Of a DNA stretch of 55,884 bases, positions 8,464 through 17,770 are shown in pieces. Origin of the DNA: Bacillota bacterium. Its GTDB lineage: Bacteria; Bacillota; Clostridia; Lachnospirales; Lachnospiraceae. Each line of letters opens with the position of its first letter. Positions within the stretch are counted from its first letter, which is position 1. Below the pieces are notes generated by a model. That model did no database searches. It was not told where the DNA came from and saw only the letters and a list, made by a program, of their open reading frames with translations. The position numbers were made by a program, and so were the translations under genes. The stretch covers positions 1-55,884 of the forward strand of contig JAEZOB010000029.1 in the NCBI GenBank assembly GCA_023414355.1, given 5' to 3'.

Positions 8464-8490
8464 GCCCCGATTTTGTTTAAAAATCGGGGC
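8464..8490 (-). terminator. Riboswitch-controlled terminator of ribU
   Basis: On the minus strand GCCCCGATTTT pairs with AAAATCGGGGC around a 5-base loop and is followed by TTTTATTATG. It lies between the FMN aptamer and the ribU start, so it is the likely expression platform: FMN binding would favour this hairpin. Confidence 0.85.
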
Positions 8491-8511
8491 GTGAAATCAC
8501 AAGATATCCTG

Positions 8512-8640
8512 CATCTCTTCTATCATCCAGACTGTACTGTCGGTTTTGGAATCTCACCAAATCAATCCTCAATGGCTATGCACCATCTTAGAGTCGCGGA
8601 CTTTACCGCCGGTCGGGAATTTCACCCTGCCCCGAAGAAT
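8512..8640 (-). promoter_or_regulatory. FMN riboswitch (RFN element)
   Basis: The minus strand shows the RFN conserved blocks in order: TCGGGGCAGGGTGAAATTCC, GACCGGCGGTAAAGTCCGCG, then GGTGAGATTCC with ACCGACAGT, and AGTCTGGATG with GATAGAAGAG. These form the multi-helix FMN aptamer. The downstream terminator and ribU make this a feedback switch on riboflavin uptake. Confidence 0.97.
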
Positions 8641-8665
8641 TTACCTTTATTATTTTTACAGCATC

Positions 8666-8694
8666 ATCATACACCAGTCAATACACTATGTCAA
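8666..8694 (-). promoter_or_regulatory. Promoter of the FMN riboswitch-ribU transcript
   Basis: TTGACA (8689-8694), exactly 17 bases, then TATGAT (8666-8671) on the minus strand, about 25 bases before the RFN element. Confidence 0.85.
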
Positions 8695-8832
8695 TATAAG
8701 TAAGCAAAATTTTTTTATGATGTATGCAAAACTTTTATAAAAATTCTAATGCGAAGTTTTATTGAAGTATCAAATGTAACTACAACCTTCTTATACACTC
8801 ACGATGATCCGGAAGTCAATTAATTCAGCTGC

Positions 8833-11187
8833 TTAGCTAAGTTTCATCGACAGCTGGATTCTCTTTTTAGCTGCATCCACACCAATGACCTTTACCTCTA
8901 CGATATCTCCAACACTTACCACATCCAGCGGATGCTTTACGAATTTCTTATCGGACATCTGCGAGATGTGTACCAGTCCATCCTGATGAACACCGATATC
9001 CACAAAAGCACCGAAATCAATGACATTACGTACTGTACCCTTCAATATCATTCCTTCTGTCAGGTCCTTGATCTCTAACACATCTGTCCTGAGAATCGGT
9101 TTGGGCATCTCATCGCGTGGATCACGTCCAGGCTTCTCAAGCTCCTTGATGATATCTGTCAAAGTAATTTCTCCGATACCAAGCTCTTGTGCCAGCTTAT
9201 GCTTGTCCTTAATCTTCTTTCCAATCGTGATGATATCTTCTCCCTGGTCAACAGGGGCAGGATTGGTTTTCGCCTGTGGAGCATCTGAAACCGCAATTCC
9301 TCCTTTGCCGACTGCTGCTGCCAATGCTTTTCCGAAAGCTGTATCCTGTGCCTTTACGGTGATCGTCTTCGCTTTCTTCTCCTGTTTGGGTTCCGCTTTT
9401 TTGGCAGTCTCTGTTGTTACTTTCTGCTTTATGGCTTTTACTTGGATTTCCTTCACATCTTCCAGAGTCATACCAAGCTTTGTAAGGAGATCCTGGGTAG
9501 CCTCATAGGATTCAGGATGAACGCCGGTAGCATCCAGAGGATTGTTTCCACCAAGAATTCTCATAAAACCGGCACACTGTTCAAATGCCTTCGGTCCCAG
9601 CTTAGCCACCTTTAAAAGCTCTGCACGGCTACAGAAACGACCGTTAGCTTCACGATAAGCGACAATGTTTTTCGCAATCACTTTACTGATACCGGAAACA
9701 TGCTCAAGCAGGGATACGGAAGCAGTGTTTAAATCTACACCGACTTTATTTACACAATCCTCAACCACACCGGAGAGAACCTCACCCAGCTTCTTCTGGT
9801 TCATATCATGCTGGTATTGACCAACACCTATGGACTGCGGATCAATCTTTACCAGCTCTGCCAGAGGATCCTGCAATCTTCTTGCGATCGATGCAGCACT
9901 TCTCTGCCCTACATCAAAATTCGGAAATTCCTCGGTCGCCAGCTTACTTGCAGAATAAACGGAAGCACCTGCTTCGTTTACGATGATATATTTTAAAGGT
10001 CTGTTTAATTCCTTTAAAAGCTCCACGATAATCATCTCGGATTCTCTGGAGGCTGTACCGTTGCCAACAGAGATGAGCGTAATATTGTATTGATCAATTA
10101 GCTTTCTCAGAATCAATTTTGCTTCCTCTACTTTATTTTGCGGAGCAGTCGGATAGATTACAACCGTATCAAGAACCTTGCCGGTGCTGTCTACCACGGC
10201 CAGCTTACAGCCGGTTCTAAATGCCGGATCCCATCCAAGCACTACTTGTCCGGCAATCGGAGGCTGCATCAGAAGCTGCTCTAAGTTCTTACCAAATACC
10301 TTAATGGCACCGTCCTCTGCCTTCTCCGTCAACTCGTTTCTGATTTCTCGCTCGATTGCGGGAGCGATCAGTCTCTTATAGCTATCTTCAATAGTAGCCC
10401 TTAATACCTCATTGGTATAGGGGTTATCCTTCACAATGACCTTTTTCTCCAGATAACGCAGAATCCGTTCCTCAGGCGCACTTACCTTGACGGTCAGTAC
10501 CTTTTCGTTCTCTCCACGATTGATTGCAAGTATTCTGTGCCCTGCGAGCTTAGAAATCCCCTCTTCAAAACTGTAATACATCTCATATACAGATTCCTGT
10601 TTGGCATCCTTAGCTACTGACACTAAGGTCCCTTCCTTAGTGGTGACATCGCGGATGTAGCTGCGATGCTCCGCTTCATCGGAGATATCCTCGGCAATGA
10701 TATCCATTGCCCCGGCAATCGCTTCTTCCACAGTGCGAACCTCTTTCTCTTCGGAAAGGTACTCCATTGCTGCCTGCTCCAAGGGTACCGCTGTTTCCTG
10801 TGCCAGGATCAATGCTGCCAATCCATCCAGTCCCTTTTCCTTGGCTATGGTAGCTCTGGTTCTTCTCTTCGGGCGATAAGGGCGGTATAAATCCTCTACG
10901 ACGACCAAGGTAGCTGCTGCCAAAATCTGCGCCTTCAACTCCTCTGTCAGCTTACCCTGTTCCTCTATACTATTCAATACCTGGGTTTTCTTCTCCTCCA
11001 GATTTCTTAAATACTGTAATCTTTCATGAAGATTTCTCAGCTGCTCGTCATCCAGAGAGCCGGTTACTTCCTTACGATATCTTGCGATGAAGGGGATCGT
11101 ATTTCCTTCATCAATTAACTTCACGGTTGCCTCGACCTGTTCCAGGCGAATACCGAGTTCTTCTTTTATCTGTCTTAAAATATCCAT
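8833..11187 (-). CDS. tex: Tex-family transcription accessory / RNA-binding protein
   Basis: 784 residues with the Tex layout: a helical N-terminus (PFIARYRKEVTGSLDDEQLR), a YqgF/RuvC-like domain (LGWDPAFRTGCKLAVVD) near residues 315-440, helix-hairpin-helix modules (EHVSGISKVIAKNIVAYREANG) near 490-560, and a C-terminal S1 domain (GTVRNVIDFGAFVDIG) near 715-780. A lysine- and alanine-rich linker of about 60 residues precedes the S1 part. Tex binds RNA and influences transcription and stress tolerance. It appears to be a single-gene unit. Confidence 0.95.
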   Translation of the reverse strand: MDILRQIKEELGIRLEQVEATVKLIDEGNTIPFIARYRKEVTGSLDDEQLRNLHERLQYLRNLEEKKTQVLNSIEEQGKLTEELKAQILAAATLVVVEDLYRPYRPKRRTRATIAKEKGLDGLAALILAQETAVPLEQAAMEYLSEEKEVRTVEEAIAGAMDIIAEDISDEAEHRSYIRDVTTKEGTLVSVAKDAKQESVYEMYYSFEEGISKLAGHRILAINRGENEKVLTVKVSAPEERILRYLEKKVIVKDNPYTNEVLRATIEDSYKRLIAPAIEREIRNELTEKAEDGAIKVFGKNLEQLLMQPPIAGQVVLGWDPAFRTGCKLAVVDSTGKVLDTVVIYPTAPQNKVEEAKLILRKLIDQYNITLISVGNGTASRESEMIIVELLKELNRPLKYIIVNEAGASVYSASKLATEEFPNFDVGQRSAASIARRLQDPLAELVKIDPQSIGVGQYQHDMNQKKLGEVLSGVVEDCVNKVGVDLNTASVSLLEHVSGISKVIAKNIVAYREANGRFCSRAELLKVAKLGPKAFEQCAGFMRILGGNNPLDATGVHPESYEATQDLLTKLGMTLEDVKEIQVKAIKQKVTTETAKKAEPKQEKKAKTITVKAQDTAFGKALAAAVGKGGIAVSDAPQAKTNPAPVDQGEDIITIGKKIKDKHKLAQELGIGEITLTDIIKELEKPGRDPRDEMPKPILRTDVLEIKDLTEGMILKGTVRNVIDFGAFVDIGVHQDGLVHISQMSDKKFVKHPLDVVSVGDIVEVKVIGVDAAKKRIQLSMKLS

Positions 11188-11421
11188 TGTTTAGCTCCTT
11201 AGATCATATTCATCGTCTTTGTCATACTATTAAGTAACATTTTTACCATTTTTAATGATATCATCCGAAACAATGAAAAGCAACTGGATTTACTTAAAAA
11301 TGCCTTTCTTCCAATATTGACCACTTAAAAATTCTGTATTATAATAAAGGTATTAAATAATCCATTTTTAAGGTAAACTGTCAGACTTTAACCGATTACT
11401 CATAATGAAGGGGGTGCTCTC

Positions 11422-11922
11422 ATGATCGGTCCTGTTGGTTATACAACCTATACCTATCCGGTTGCCGGTGTCAATCCTATGAATACCCCTGCCTCTCCCG
11501 TGGCGAAAATCAACAGCATCCGTCCGGTCAATGAAAAAGCAACCATAAATGTAGATCAGGTCAAGCCGGCAGAATGCCAGACCTGCAAGAATCGTAAATA
11601 CTACGACGTATCGGGTGAAGGAAATGTTTCCTTCAAATCACCTACCCATATCTCTCCTGAGGCTTCCTTTGCTGCAGTATCCTCTCATGAACAGGAGCAT
11701 GTATCCAATGCAGTAGCTACGGGAAGTCAACCCGGCAAAGAGCTGGTGTCCGCTTCCGTATCCCTGAAGATGGGAATTTGCCCCGAATGCGGAAAGCCTT
11801 ATGTTGCAGGCGGCACAACCACAACTCAGATCAGATATAATGTAAGTAACCCTTACGAAGCCTCCCGCAAATCTGCCGAGGGAAGCCTGCTGAAGGGAAT
11901 GAACTTCGATGCGGTTGCGTAA
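11422..11922 (+). CDS. Putative HEXXH metalloprotease-like small protein (SprA-related)
   Basis: 166 residues. Residues about 52-62 contain CQTCKNRKYYD, followed by GNVSFKSPTHISPEAS and SSHEQEHV, which includes an HEXXH zinc motif at about residues 92-96. A second CxxC (CPECG) lies near 132. This order (CxxCxxRxY, VSFKxPTHISPE, HEQEHV) matches what I recall of the CJM1_0395/SprA-related putative metalloprotease family. No signal peptide is seen. The N-terminus is rich in proline and small residues. GGGGGTG lies 7 bases before the ATG. The substrate is unknown. Confidence 0.75.
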   Translation: MIGPVGYTTYTYPVAGVNPMNTPASPVAKINSIRPVNEKATINVDQVKPAECQTCKNRKYYDVSGEGNVSFKSPTHISPEASFAAVSSHEQEHVSNAVATGSQPGKELVSASVSLKMGICPECGKPYVAGGTTTTQIRYNVSNPYEASRKSAEGSLLKGMNFDAVA

Positions 11923-11966
11923 TCGCTTTCTATTCGATTACTATATTGCAACAGCCTTCCTATCCT

Positions 11967-12825
11967 TTAATGAATTGCACGCTTCCGATCGGTTCCTCCC
12001 ATGACATCGGATACATCATTGATGGTTACAAATGCATTCTCATCCTTATCATTTACGATTGAGACAAGCTTTGAGATTTCCAGACGGGAAATCACAGAGT
12101 AGATTACCTGCTTTTTTATCCTTCGAATATCCTCCTCTGGCCTCCAAAAACGTAACGCCTCTGCCGAGTCGGGCATTAATTGCATCTGCTATTTCATCAG
12201 CATTTTCCGATATGATCATGACTGCCTTTGCTTCATCAAAGCCTTCCATCACAATATCCACTGCTTTATGGGCTACAAAATAAGCCAGCATCGAATACAG
12301 TGCCCTGTCCCAGCCAAGCACCAGAGCGGCAGCAAGAAAGATAAACACATTGAAAATCATGACAATCTGTCCTACCGAAAACATAGCACCTTTACAAAGA
12401 ATAATTGCTATTATCTCTGTCCCGTCCAGGGAACCTCCAAAGCGAAGAATTAAACCGACACCTGCTCCCAATATGATACCCCCGAATACTGTTGCCAGGA
12501 GAATGTCGTTCGTCAATCCCGGTATCGGGTGCAGTATAAAGGTAAAAAGTGAAAATGCAGTAATGGAAAATAAAGAGGTTATAACGAAAGTCTTTCCAAT
12601 CTGTTTATAGCCGATAAAAAGAAACGGAATATTAAACAAAAAGGTAAATACACCAATCGGCACATTTGACAAAATACTTGTGATAATAGAGATTCCGACA
12701 ATGCCCCCATCAATAATGTGATTGGGAATCAAGAATATTTCCAATCCCACAGCTGCTACAAAGGCGCCCGCAAGAAGAAGAATGTATTTTTCGATTTGCT
12801 TTAATATAGGGTGCTTTTTAATCAT
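11967..12825 (-). pseudogene. YitT-family membrane protein, broken by a one-base frameshift
   Basis: The first part (12825 down to about 12117) encodes five or six membrane segments typical of YitT/DUF161 (MIKKHPILKQIEKYILLLAG, GGSLDGTEIIA). The frame then runs into an unrelated tail. The expected C-terminal DUF2179 domain (QVIYSVISRLEISKLVSIV... through DVMGGTDRKRAIH) continues in another frame down to 11967. The switch point is a run of six A on the minus strand (12112-12117). Removing one A restores a continuous protein of about 285 residues. This is either a real inactivating indel or a homopolymer sequencing error. Confidence 0.85.
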
Positions 12826-13040
12826 TTTTATCCACCTCATTTCATGGGTATTTTTAGTTCTTTATATTTGGATCACTTTTTATTTCATTATATCTTCTTT
12901 TTTATAGTAACGCCATCAGAAAATCTAACATTAATGGGATTGCGCCCATCCTGACAGAGTAACAGGTTGAAGCCACTAAGATCTCTAGCTCCTCATCAAA
13001 CCCTTGAGACATGCGCCCATCGGGCGTGCCTATATAAAAC

Positions 13041-13063
13041 GGGAGGCTTAAAATAAGCCTCCC
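13041..13063 (-). terminator. Terminator after lysC
   Basis: Perfect 10-bp arms GGGAGGCTTA/TAAGCCTCCC around AAA. On the minus strand CGTTTTATAT follows. It lies about 55 bases beyond the lysC stop and would end the hom-apgM-lysC transcript. Confidence 0.8.
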
Positions 13064-13116
13064 ATTTCGAATAAAACCATATATTCTAAACACACTCCGA
13101 GATAAACTAATTCATT

Positions 13117-14325
13117 TTATGCCAAAGCAAACTTATCATGGACTGCTATCATCGCTCTTTCCACATGAGCTTCATCAATCAGAACGGTGACTCTGATTTC
13201 AGAGGTGGAGATCATCTTTATGTTAACTCCTATATCATACAGTGCCTCAAACATCTTAGCTGCTACGCCTGCATTGGACATCATTCCGGCGCCTACGATG
13301 GAAACCTTAGCAACATCTCTTTCCACGTCAATCTTCTGACAGGTCAGACTTCCTCCCTGATGACGTTCCAGAATTGCGATTGCCTCATCAAGATCATCTT
13401 CCTTCACGGTAAAGCTGATATCCTTTTTGCCATCTCTGCCGATGGATTGTAAAATGATATCTACATTGATATTATGATTGGCCAGATGATTGAATAATTT
13501 GAAAGCCACTCCGGGCTGGTCCTCCAAGCCGATTACCGCGATCCTTGCTGTATTCTTATCACATGCGACACCGCTTACAAGCATTTTCTCCATTTTTACT
13601 TCCTCCTTAACAACCGTGCCCTCCGATAAATTCAGACTGGAACGTACCACTAACTGTACCCCGTATTTTTTAGCCATTTCTACTGAGCGGTTATGCAGTA
13701 CCCCTGCTCCCAGAGATGCGAGCTCGAGCATCTCATCATAGGTAATCTCCTCAAGCTTTCTTGCCGTAGGTACAATTCTCGGATCTGCGGTAAAGACACC
13801 ATCCACATCCGTATAAATCTCGCAGGCATCCGCGTTCAGCGCTGCTGCCAGAGCAACTGCTGTCGTATCCGAGCCTCCACGGCCGAGAGTCGTATAGTCA
13901 TCAAACTTGTTCACTCCCTGGAAACCGGTAACCAGAACCACGCGCTTTGCTTCTAATTCATTCTCTATTCTTTCTGTATCTATTCTTTTCAACCTTGCAT
14001 TTCCATAGACACTGGTGGTGTGCATGGCAACCTGATATGCATTTAGGGAAACTGCAGGAACCCCCATGGCATCTAGTGCCATTGCCATCAAAGAGACAGA
14101 TACCTGCTCCCCGGTTACCATAAGCATATCTAGTTCCCTTTTGGATGCATTCGGATTGATATCCTTAGCCTGAGCGAGGAGAACGTCCGTTGTCTTGCCC
14201 ATCGCAGAAAGCACCACAACGACCTCATTACCCTTCTTATACTCCTCAGCTATCCTTCCGGCAACATTTAGAATTCTGTCTTTATCACCAACGGATGTTC
14301 CGCCGAATTTTTTAACTATAAGCAT
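13117..14325 (-). CDS. lysC: Aspartate kinase
   Basis: Phosphorylates aspartate, the first step towards lysine, threonine and methionine. The N-terminal KKFGGTSVGD and the FQGVNKFDDYTTLGRGGSDT segment are the kinase signatures. Two ACT domains occupy about residues 260-402 (GLEDQPGVAFKLFNHLANHN and VSIVGAGMMSNAGVAAKMFE) for feedback inhibition. 402 residues is normal for the monofunctional class. It follows the ApgM-type gene by 9 bases with an AGGAGG site. The gene pair and hom form one pathway operon. Confidence 0.96.
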   Translation of the reverse strand: MLIVKKFGGTSVGDKDRILNVAGRIAEEYKKGNEVVVVLSAMGKTTDVLLAQAKDINPNASKRELDMLMVTGEQVSVSLMAMALDAMGVPAVSLNAYQVAMHTTSVYGNARLKRIDTERIENELEAKRVVLVTGFQGVNKFDDYTTLGRGGSDTTAVALAAALNADACEIYTDVDGVFTADPRIVPTARKLEEITYDEMLELASLGAGVLHNRSVEMAKKYGVQLVVRSSLNLSEGTVVKEEVKMEKMLVSGVACDKNTARIAVIGLEDQPGVAFKLFNHLANHNINVDIILQSIGRDGKKDISFTVKEDDLDEAIAILERHQGGSLTCQKIDVERDVAKVSIVGAGMMSNAGVAAKMFEALYDIGVNIKMISTSEIRVTVLIDEAHVERAMIAVHDKFALA

Positions 14326-14334
14326 AGCTGCCTC

Positions 14335-15537
14335 CTACCTAGATAATAACTTATTAATCACCGTATAGCCTTCTCTGACCATATTTCCGCTCTTTTCAGC
14401 TTCTTCCTCATTATAAAGCCAGCTGTTATTCTGTCTGACAGTGCTGTCATAAAGCAGATAGGGAACCGGGCTGCTGGTATGAGTCCTACACCTGATCGGT
14501 GTTGGATGATCTGGCATAATCAGCATCCGATAATCCACGCCTGCCTTCTTCATCTCATCCACAACAATTTTAATCACTCTCTGATCAAGATATTCTATCG
14601 ATTGTACCTTATTCTTCACATTACCCTGATGACCCATCTCATCCGGTGCTTCCACATGGATATAGACAAAATCATAATCGTCCTCCAGAAGCACTTTGAC
14701 TGCTGCCAGCGCTTTCCCCTCATAATTCGTATGAAGGGTTCCGTCTGCACCGGGCACCTCGATCACCTTCATGCCGGCTCCGACAGCAATTCCTTTCAAC
14801 AAATCAACAGCGGAAATCATCGCACCCTTTTTGTTTGTCTTCTCTTCAAAGGAGGTAAGTGCAGGCTTTGTTCCCGCTCCCCAGAACCAGATAGAATTTG
14901 CTTTATTTAATCCTCTTTCCTTACGTTCCACATTGATCGGATGATTATTCAGGATATCGTAGCTCTTCCTCATCATTTCTCGAAATGCCAAATCCTTCGG
15001 TAAGTATTCTCCAATCACTCTGCCCAGAATATCATGGGGCTGTGCCAGATCGATTACTTCGCCACGATCCCAGATAGTCAAATGACGATAACTGGTGCCG
15101 ACATAGAATTTATAGATATCCGTCTCTAATTCTTTTCTGACAGCTTCCAATAAAACAGCAGCATCCTCAGTGGATATCTCACCTGAGCTGTGATCCAGGA
15201 TCGTCCTCTGTTCATAGGGAACCTCTTCTTCGGATAAAGTCACGATATTACATCGAAGAGCGATATCTGTGGCCTTCATATCCACTCCGATGCTCAAAGC
15301 TTCCAGAGGAGATCGGCCTGAGTAATAGATCTTAGGATTGTATCCCAGTACCGCAAGGTTTGCTGTATCACTGCCCGGCTTCATTCCCTCCGGTATGGTA
15401 TATGCGATACCGAGCTCTGACAGCTTTGCTAACTCATCAAGCTGAGGAGTCTTTGCTGCCATGAGTGGTGTTTTATTTTCCAGTACTTCCAACGGTTCGT
15501 CAGCCATACCGTCTCCAAGAACAACGATGTATTTCAT
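14335..15537 (-). CDS. ApgM-family phosphotransferase, probable homoserine kinase
   Basis: About 400 residues of the alkaline-phosphatase superfamily, cofactor-independent phosphoglycerate mutase (ApgM) type. The start MKYIVVLGDGMAD, the PGSDTANLAVLGY segment (phosphoacceptor Ser or Thr) and the late metal-binding VEAPDEMGHQGN and MPDHPTP motifs fit. The closest subgroup I know is the one annotated as proposed homoserine kinase. It lies between hom and lysC, where thrB would be expected, and no GHMP-type thrB is present in the window. Threonine synthesis is therefore the inferred role, and glycolytic mutase activity is the alternative. The start at 15537 has AAGGA 9 bases upstream. Confidence 0.8.
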   Translation of the reverse strand: MKYIVVLGDGMADEPLEVLENKTPLMAAKTPQLDELAKLSELGIAYTIPEGMKPGSDTANLAVLGYNPKIYYSGRSPLEALSIGVDMKATDIALRCNIVTLSEEEVPYEQRTILDHSSGEISTEDAAVLLEAVRKELETDIYKFYVGTSYRHLTIWDRGEVIDLAQPHDILGRVIGEYLPKDLAFREMMRKSYDILNNHPINVERKERGLNKANSIWFWGAGTKPALTSFEEKTNKKGAMISAVDLLKGIAVGAGMKVIEVPGADGTLHTNYEGKALAAVKVLLEDDYDFVYIHVEAPDEMGHQGNVKNKVQSIEYLDQRVIKIVVDEMKKAGVDYRMLIMPDHPTPIRCRTHTSSPVPYLLYDSTVRQNNSWLYNEEEAEKSGNMVREGYTVINKLLSR

Positions 15538-15562
15538 ATGATCCATTCCTTTCTTCTTAAGT

Positions 15563-15635
15563 GATTCAAAAATATCAGCTTCGCAGATATTTTATGAATC
15601 ATGAATTAATGAAAACCAGCCTTGCAGGCTTTCAT
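15563..15635. repeat. Two intercistronic stem-loops between hom and the ApgM gene
   Basis: GATTCAAAAATATC (15563-15576) pairs imperfectly with GATATTTTATGAATC (15586-15600), and ATGAAAACCAGCC (15609-15621) pairs with GGCTTTCAT (15627-15635). There is no long T run, so these look more like RNA-stabilising or processing hairpins than a full terminator. They separate genes of one pathway. Confidence 0.5.
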
Positions 15636-15645
15636 CAAACATGAA

Positions 15646-16863
15646 TTAAAATCTGACCCGGATGACACTCAGTACATCGTCTAAACCGTTGATCTTTTCC
15701 TTAAGTTCCTGTTCCGTAACATTGGATGTAATAAAGGCGTATTCTCCGGTAATCTCGGGATTGATTACTTCTTCGACTGTACCGAACAGCTTAGCCACTT
15801 CTTCTTTAACCCGCAAGCTATCCTTTCTGCGAATAAAGAATCTGTGTTCAACCTGATTGATGTCTGTAAGCTCCAGCTTCTTGCTACTCCAGATGGTCCA
15901 GATATTCTTCCCGAAATGCTTTGCCGCATCCACCACATCTGCAACTACAGCGCTGGCGGTAGGTAATTTTCCGGCACCGCTTCCATAAAACATCACATCG
16001 CCGATCACATTTCCTTTGACAAAAATTCCGTTAAAGACATCATTTACACTATAAAGCGGATGATTCGCCTTTATCATGACAGGTGCAACCATAGCATATA
16101 CTACAGAGTTATTCCCGCGAATACTGGAAGCAAATAGTTTAATTCTTGCTCCCATGGCTTTCGCATAACTAATATCGGTATCCGTAATCTTCGTAATACC
16201 TTCCGTATAGATGTCTTCATAATCGACCTGCATTCCGAAAGCCAGAGAAGACAGAATTGCAATTTTTCTGCAGGCATCATGGCCTTCTACGTCCGCCGCA
16301 GGATTACGCTCTGCATATCCGAGCTTCTGGGCCTCAGCAAGTGCTGTATTGTAATCCAGTCCTTCTTCACTCATTTTGGTCAGGATATAGTTCGTGGTAC
16401 CGTTCAGGATACCGGTTATTTCAACGATCTCATCTGCAGTCAGAGATTGATTTAAGGGGCGGATAATCGGAATACCGCCACCCACGCTTGCTTCAAACAG
16501 GAAGTTCAAATTATTACTCTTGGCAAGATCCAAAAGCTCCGCTCCATGCTTTGCAACAAGCTCCTTATTGGAGGTGATGACACTCTTTCCCTTTAACATT
16601 GCCTGCTTAACAAAGGTATATGCCGGCTCAACACCGCCCATAACCTCAACGACGATTTTAATATCAGGATCTTCTAATATAATATTCACATCGTGAACTA
16701 ATTTTTCCATGATCGGATCCCCCGGAAACTCACGAAGATCCAGAACATATTTGATATTAATATGGTCGCCTGCTCTTTTTTTGATGCTCTCACCATTGGT
16801 ATTCAATACCTCGACTACCCCCGATCCAATGGTGCCGTATCCTAAGATTGCAATGTTAATCAT
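15646..16863 (-). CDS. hom: Homoserine dehydrogenase
   Basis: Reduces aspartate semialdehyde to homoserine. A Rossmann nucleotide-binding start (MINIAILGYGTIGSGVVEVL) is followed by the catalytic core with GILNGTTNYIL and the GYAERNPAADVEGHDACRK signature. The C-terminal 80 residues form an ACT domain (from about HRFFIRRKDS). 405 residues is slightly shorter than many homologues but complete. AGGAGG lies upstream of the ATG. First gene of hom-apgM-lysC, with the ACT regulator gene 147 bases upstream on the same strand. Confidence 0.96.
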   Translation of the reverse strand: MINIAILGYGTIGSGVVEVLNTNGESIKKRAGDHINIKYVLDLREFPGDPIMEKLVHDVNIILEDPDIKIVVEVMGGVEPAYTFVKQAMLKGKSVITSNKELVAKHGAELLDLAKSNNLNFLFEASVGGGIPIIRPLNQSLTADEIVEITGILNGTTNYILTKMSEEGLDYNTALAEAQKLGYAERNPAADVEGHDACRKIAILSSLAFGMQVDYEDIYTEGITKITDTDISYAKAMGARIKLFASSIRGNNSVVYAMVAPVMIKANHPLYSVNDVFNGIFVKGNVIGDVMFYGSGAGKLPTASAVVADVVDAAKHFGKNIWTIWSSKKLELTDINQVEHRFFIRRKDSLRVKEEVAKLFGTVEEVINPEITGEYAFITSNVTEQELKEKINGLDDVLSVIRVRF

Positions 16864-17010
16864 CTCTGCTCCTCCTGTTTATGTTGAAACTGTTTTCTAA
16901 CTGCATCGTGTTAATAGAAGAAGCTCATGATGAATTTCCTGACGAATTCTTGAATTCGTTTGAATTCTATTATGAGGTTCTTCAGGATAATCCTATCTTT
17001 TTAGAATTAT

Positions 17011-17451
17011 TTATTCCCTTGATACCATCTTCACGTAGTGGATTCCTTCCATCGCTTCTATCGAATCGATTAATACAACTGTGCTGTCCGTCTGTGGCAG
17101 GATCTCGATACTTAAGGTCAAAAGAGCTATTCCATTCACCGGGATACTCTGATGGATCGTAAGAATATTCGCTTCACACTTGGCAACCTGATTCAGAACC
17201 TTTGATAATAGTCCCGGTCTGTCATCCATCTGCAGCATAAAGGTAATTGTCTTTCCTCTGGTATTTTCATAGAAGGGGAAGATATCATCCTTATATTTAT
17301 AAAAGGAACTTCTACTGATTTCAACAGCATCCGTCGCCTCCTGTACCGTCATTACACGTTCGGAATCGAGCAAACGCTTCGCTTCTACCACTTTGAGCAA
17401 TACCTCCGGTACTGCCTTTTTCTTTACAATAAAATATTGATCATCATTCAT
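17011..17451 (-). CDS. ACT-domain regulatory protein (PheB/UPF0735 type)
   Basis: 146 residues. The N-terminal 65 form a helical, HTH-like part (TVQEATDAVEISRSSFYKYKD), and residues about 70-146 form an ACT domain (FMLQMDDRPGLLSKVLNQVAK). This matches the PheB/UPF0735 architecture found next to hom in Firmicutes, probably an amino acid-sensing regulator of the threonine branch. The ATG at 17451 has AGGAGG 9 bases upstream, while the longer frame lacks a site. A promoter lies at 17546-17574. Confidence 0.85.
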   Translation of the reverse strand: MNDDQYFIVKKKAVPEVLLKVVEAKRLLDSERVMTVQEATDAVEISRSSFYKYKDDIFPFYENTRGKTITFMLQMDDRPGLLSKVLNQVAKCEANILTIHQSIPVNGIALLTLSIEILPQTDSTVVLIDSIEAMEGIHYVKMVSRE

Positions 17452-17545
17452 GCTTTTGCACCTCCTGAGCTTCTTCAGGGTAATATATGCACTCAATGTT
17501 TCTAATTGTATGTATATCAAATACAATTGTCTTTCTAAGAAAGAT

Positions 17546-17574
17546 ATACTACCATATAATTATTCATATTGCAA
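17546..17574 (-). promoter_or_regulatory. Promoter of the ACT-hom region
   Basis: TTGCAA (17569-17574), a 17-base spacer and TAGTAT (17546-17551) on the minus strand, about 95 bases before the ACT gene start. Confidence 0.55.
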
Positions 17575-17770
17575 GAGTATTTTACCATGATTAAAGGAAA
17601 AAATAAATCTTTGTAACATATGCTTGAAAGGGAAAGGATAAATATTAATATTTTTGTATAAAAATAAATCAAGGGGAAAGCTCTTGATTTTTTTATTACT
17701 TTGACGCTATAATTTTATTACTTGAACGATTGATCGCTTTGACGGTTTTGTATAGAGAGGTAAGTGAATA

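Noticed and set aside
12112..12117. Programmed ribosomal frameshift in the yitT gene
   Set aside because: A minus-one slip gives an immediate stop and the required plus-one shift lacks a slow codon or stimulatory structure. An indel or sequencing error is simpler.
12902..13093. A 63-codon minus-strand frame downstream of lysC as a real gene
   Set aside because: It contains the lysC terminator and lacks a ribosome binding site. Kept only as a low-interest observation.
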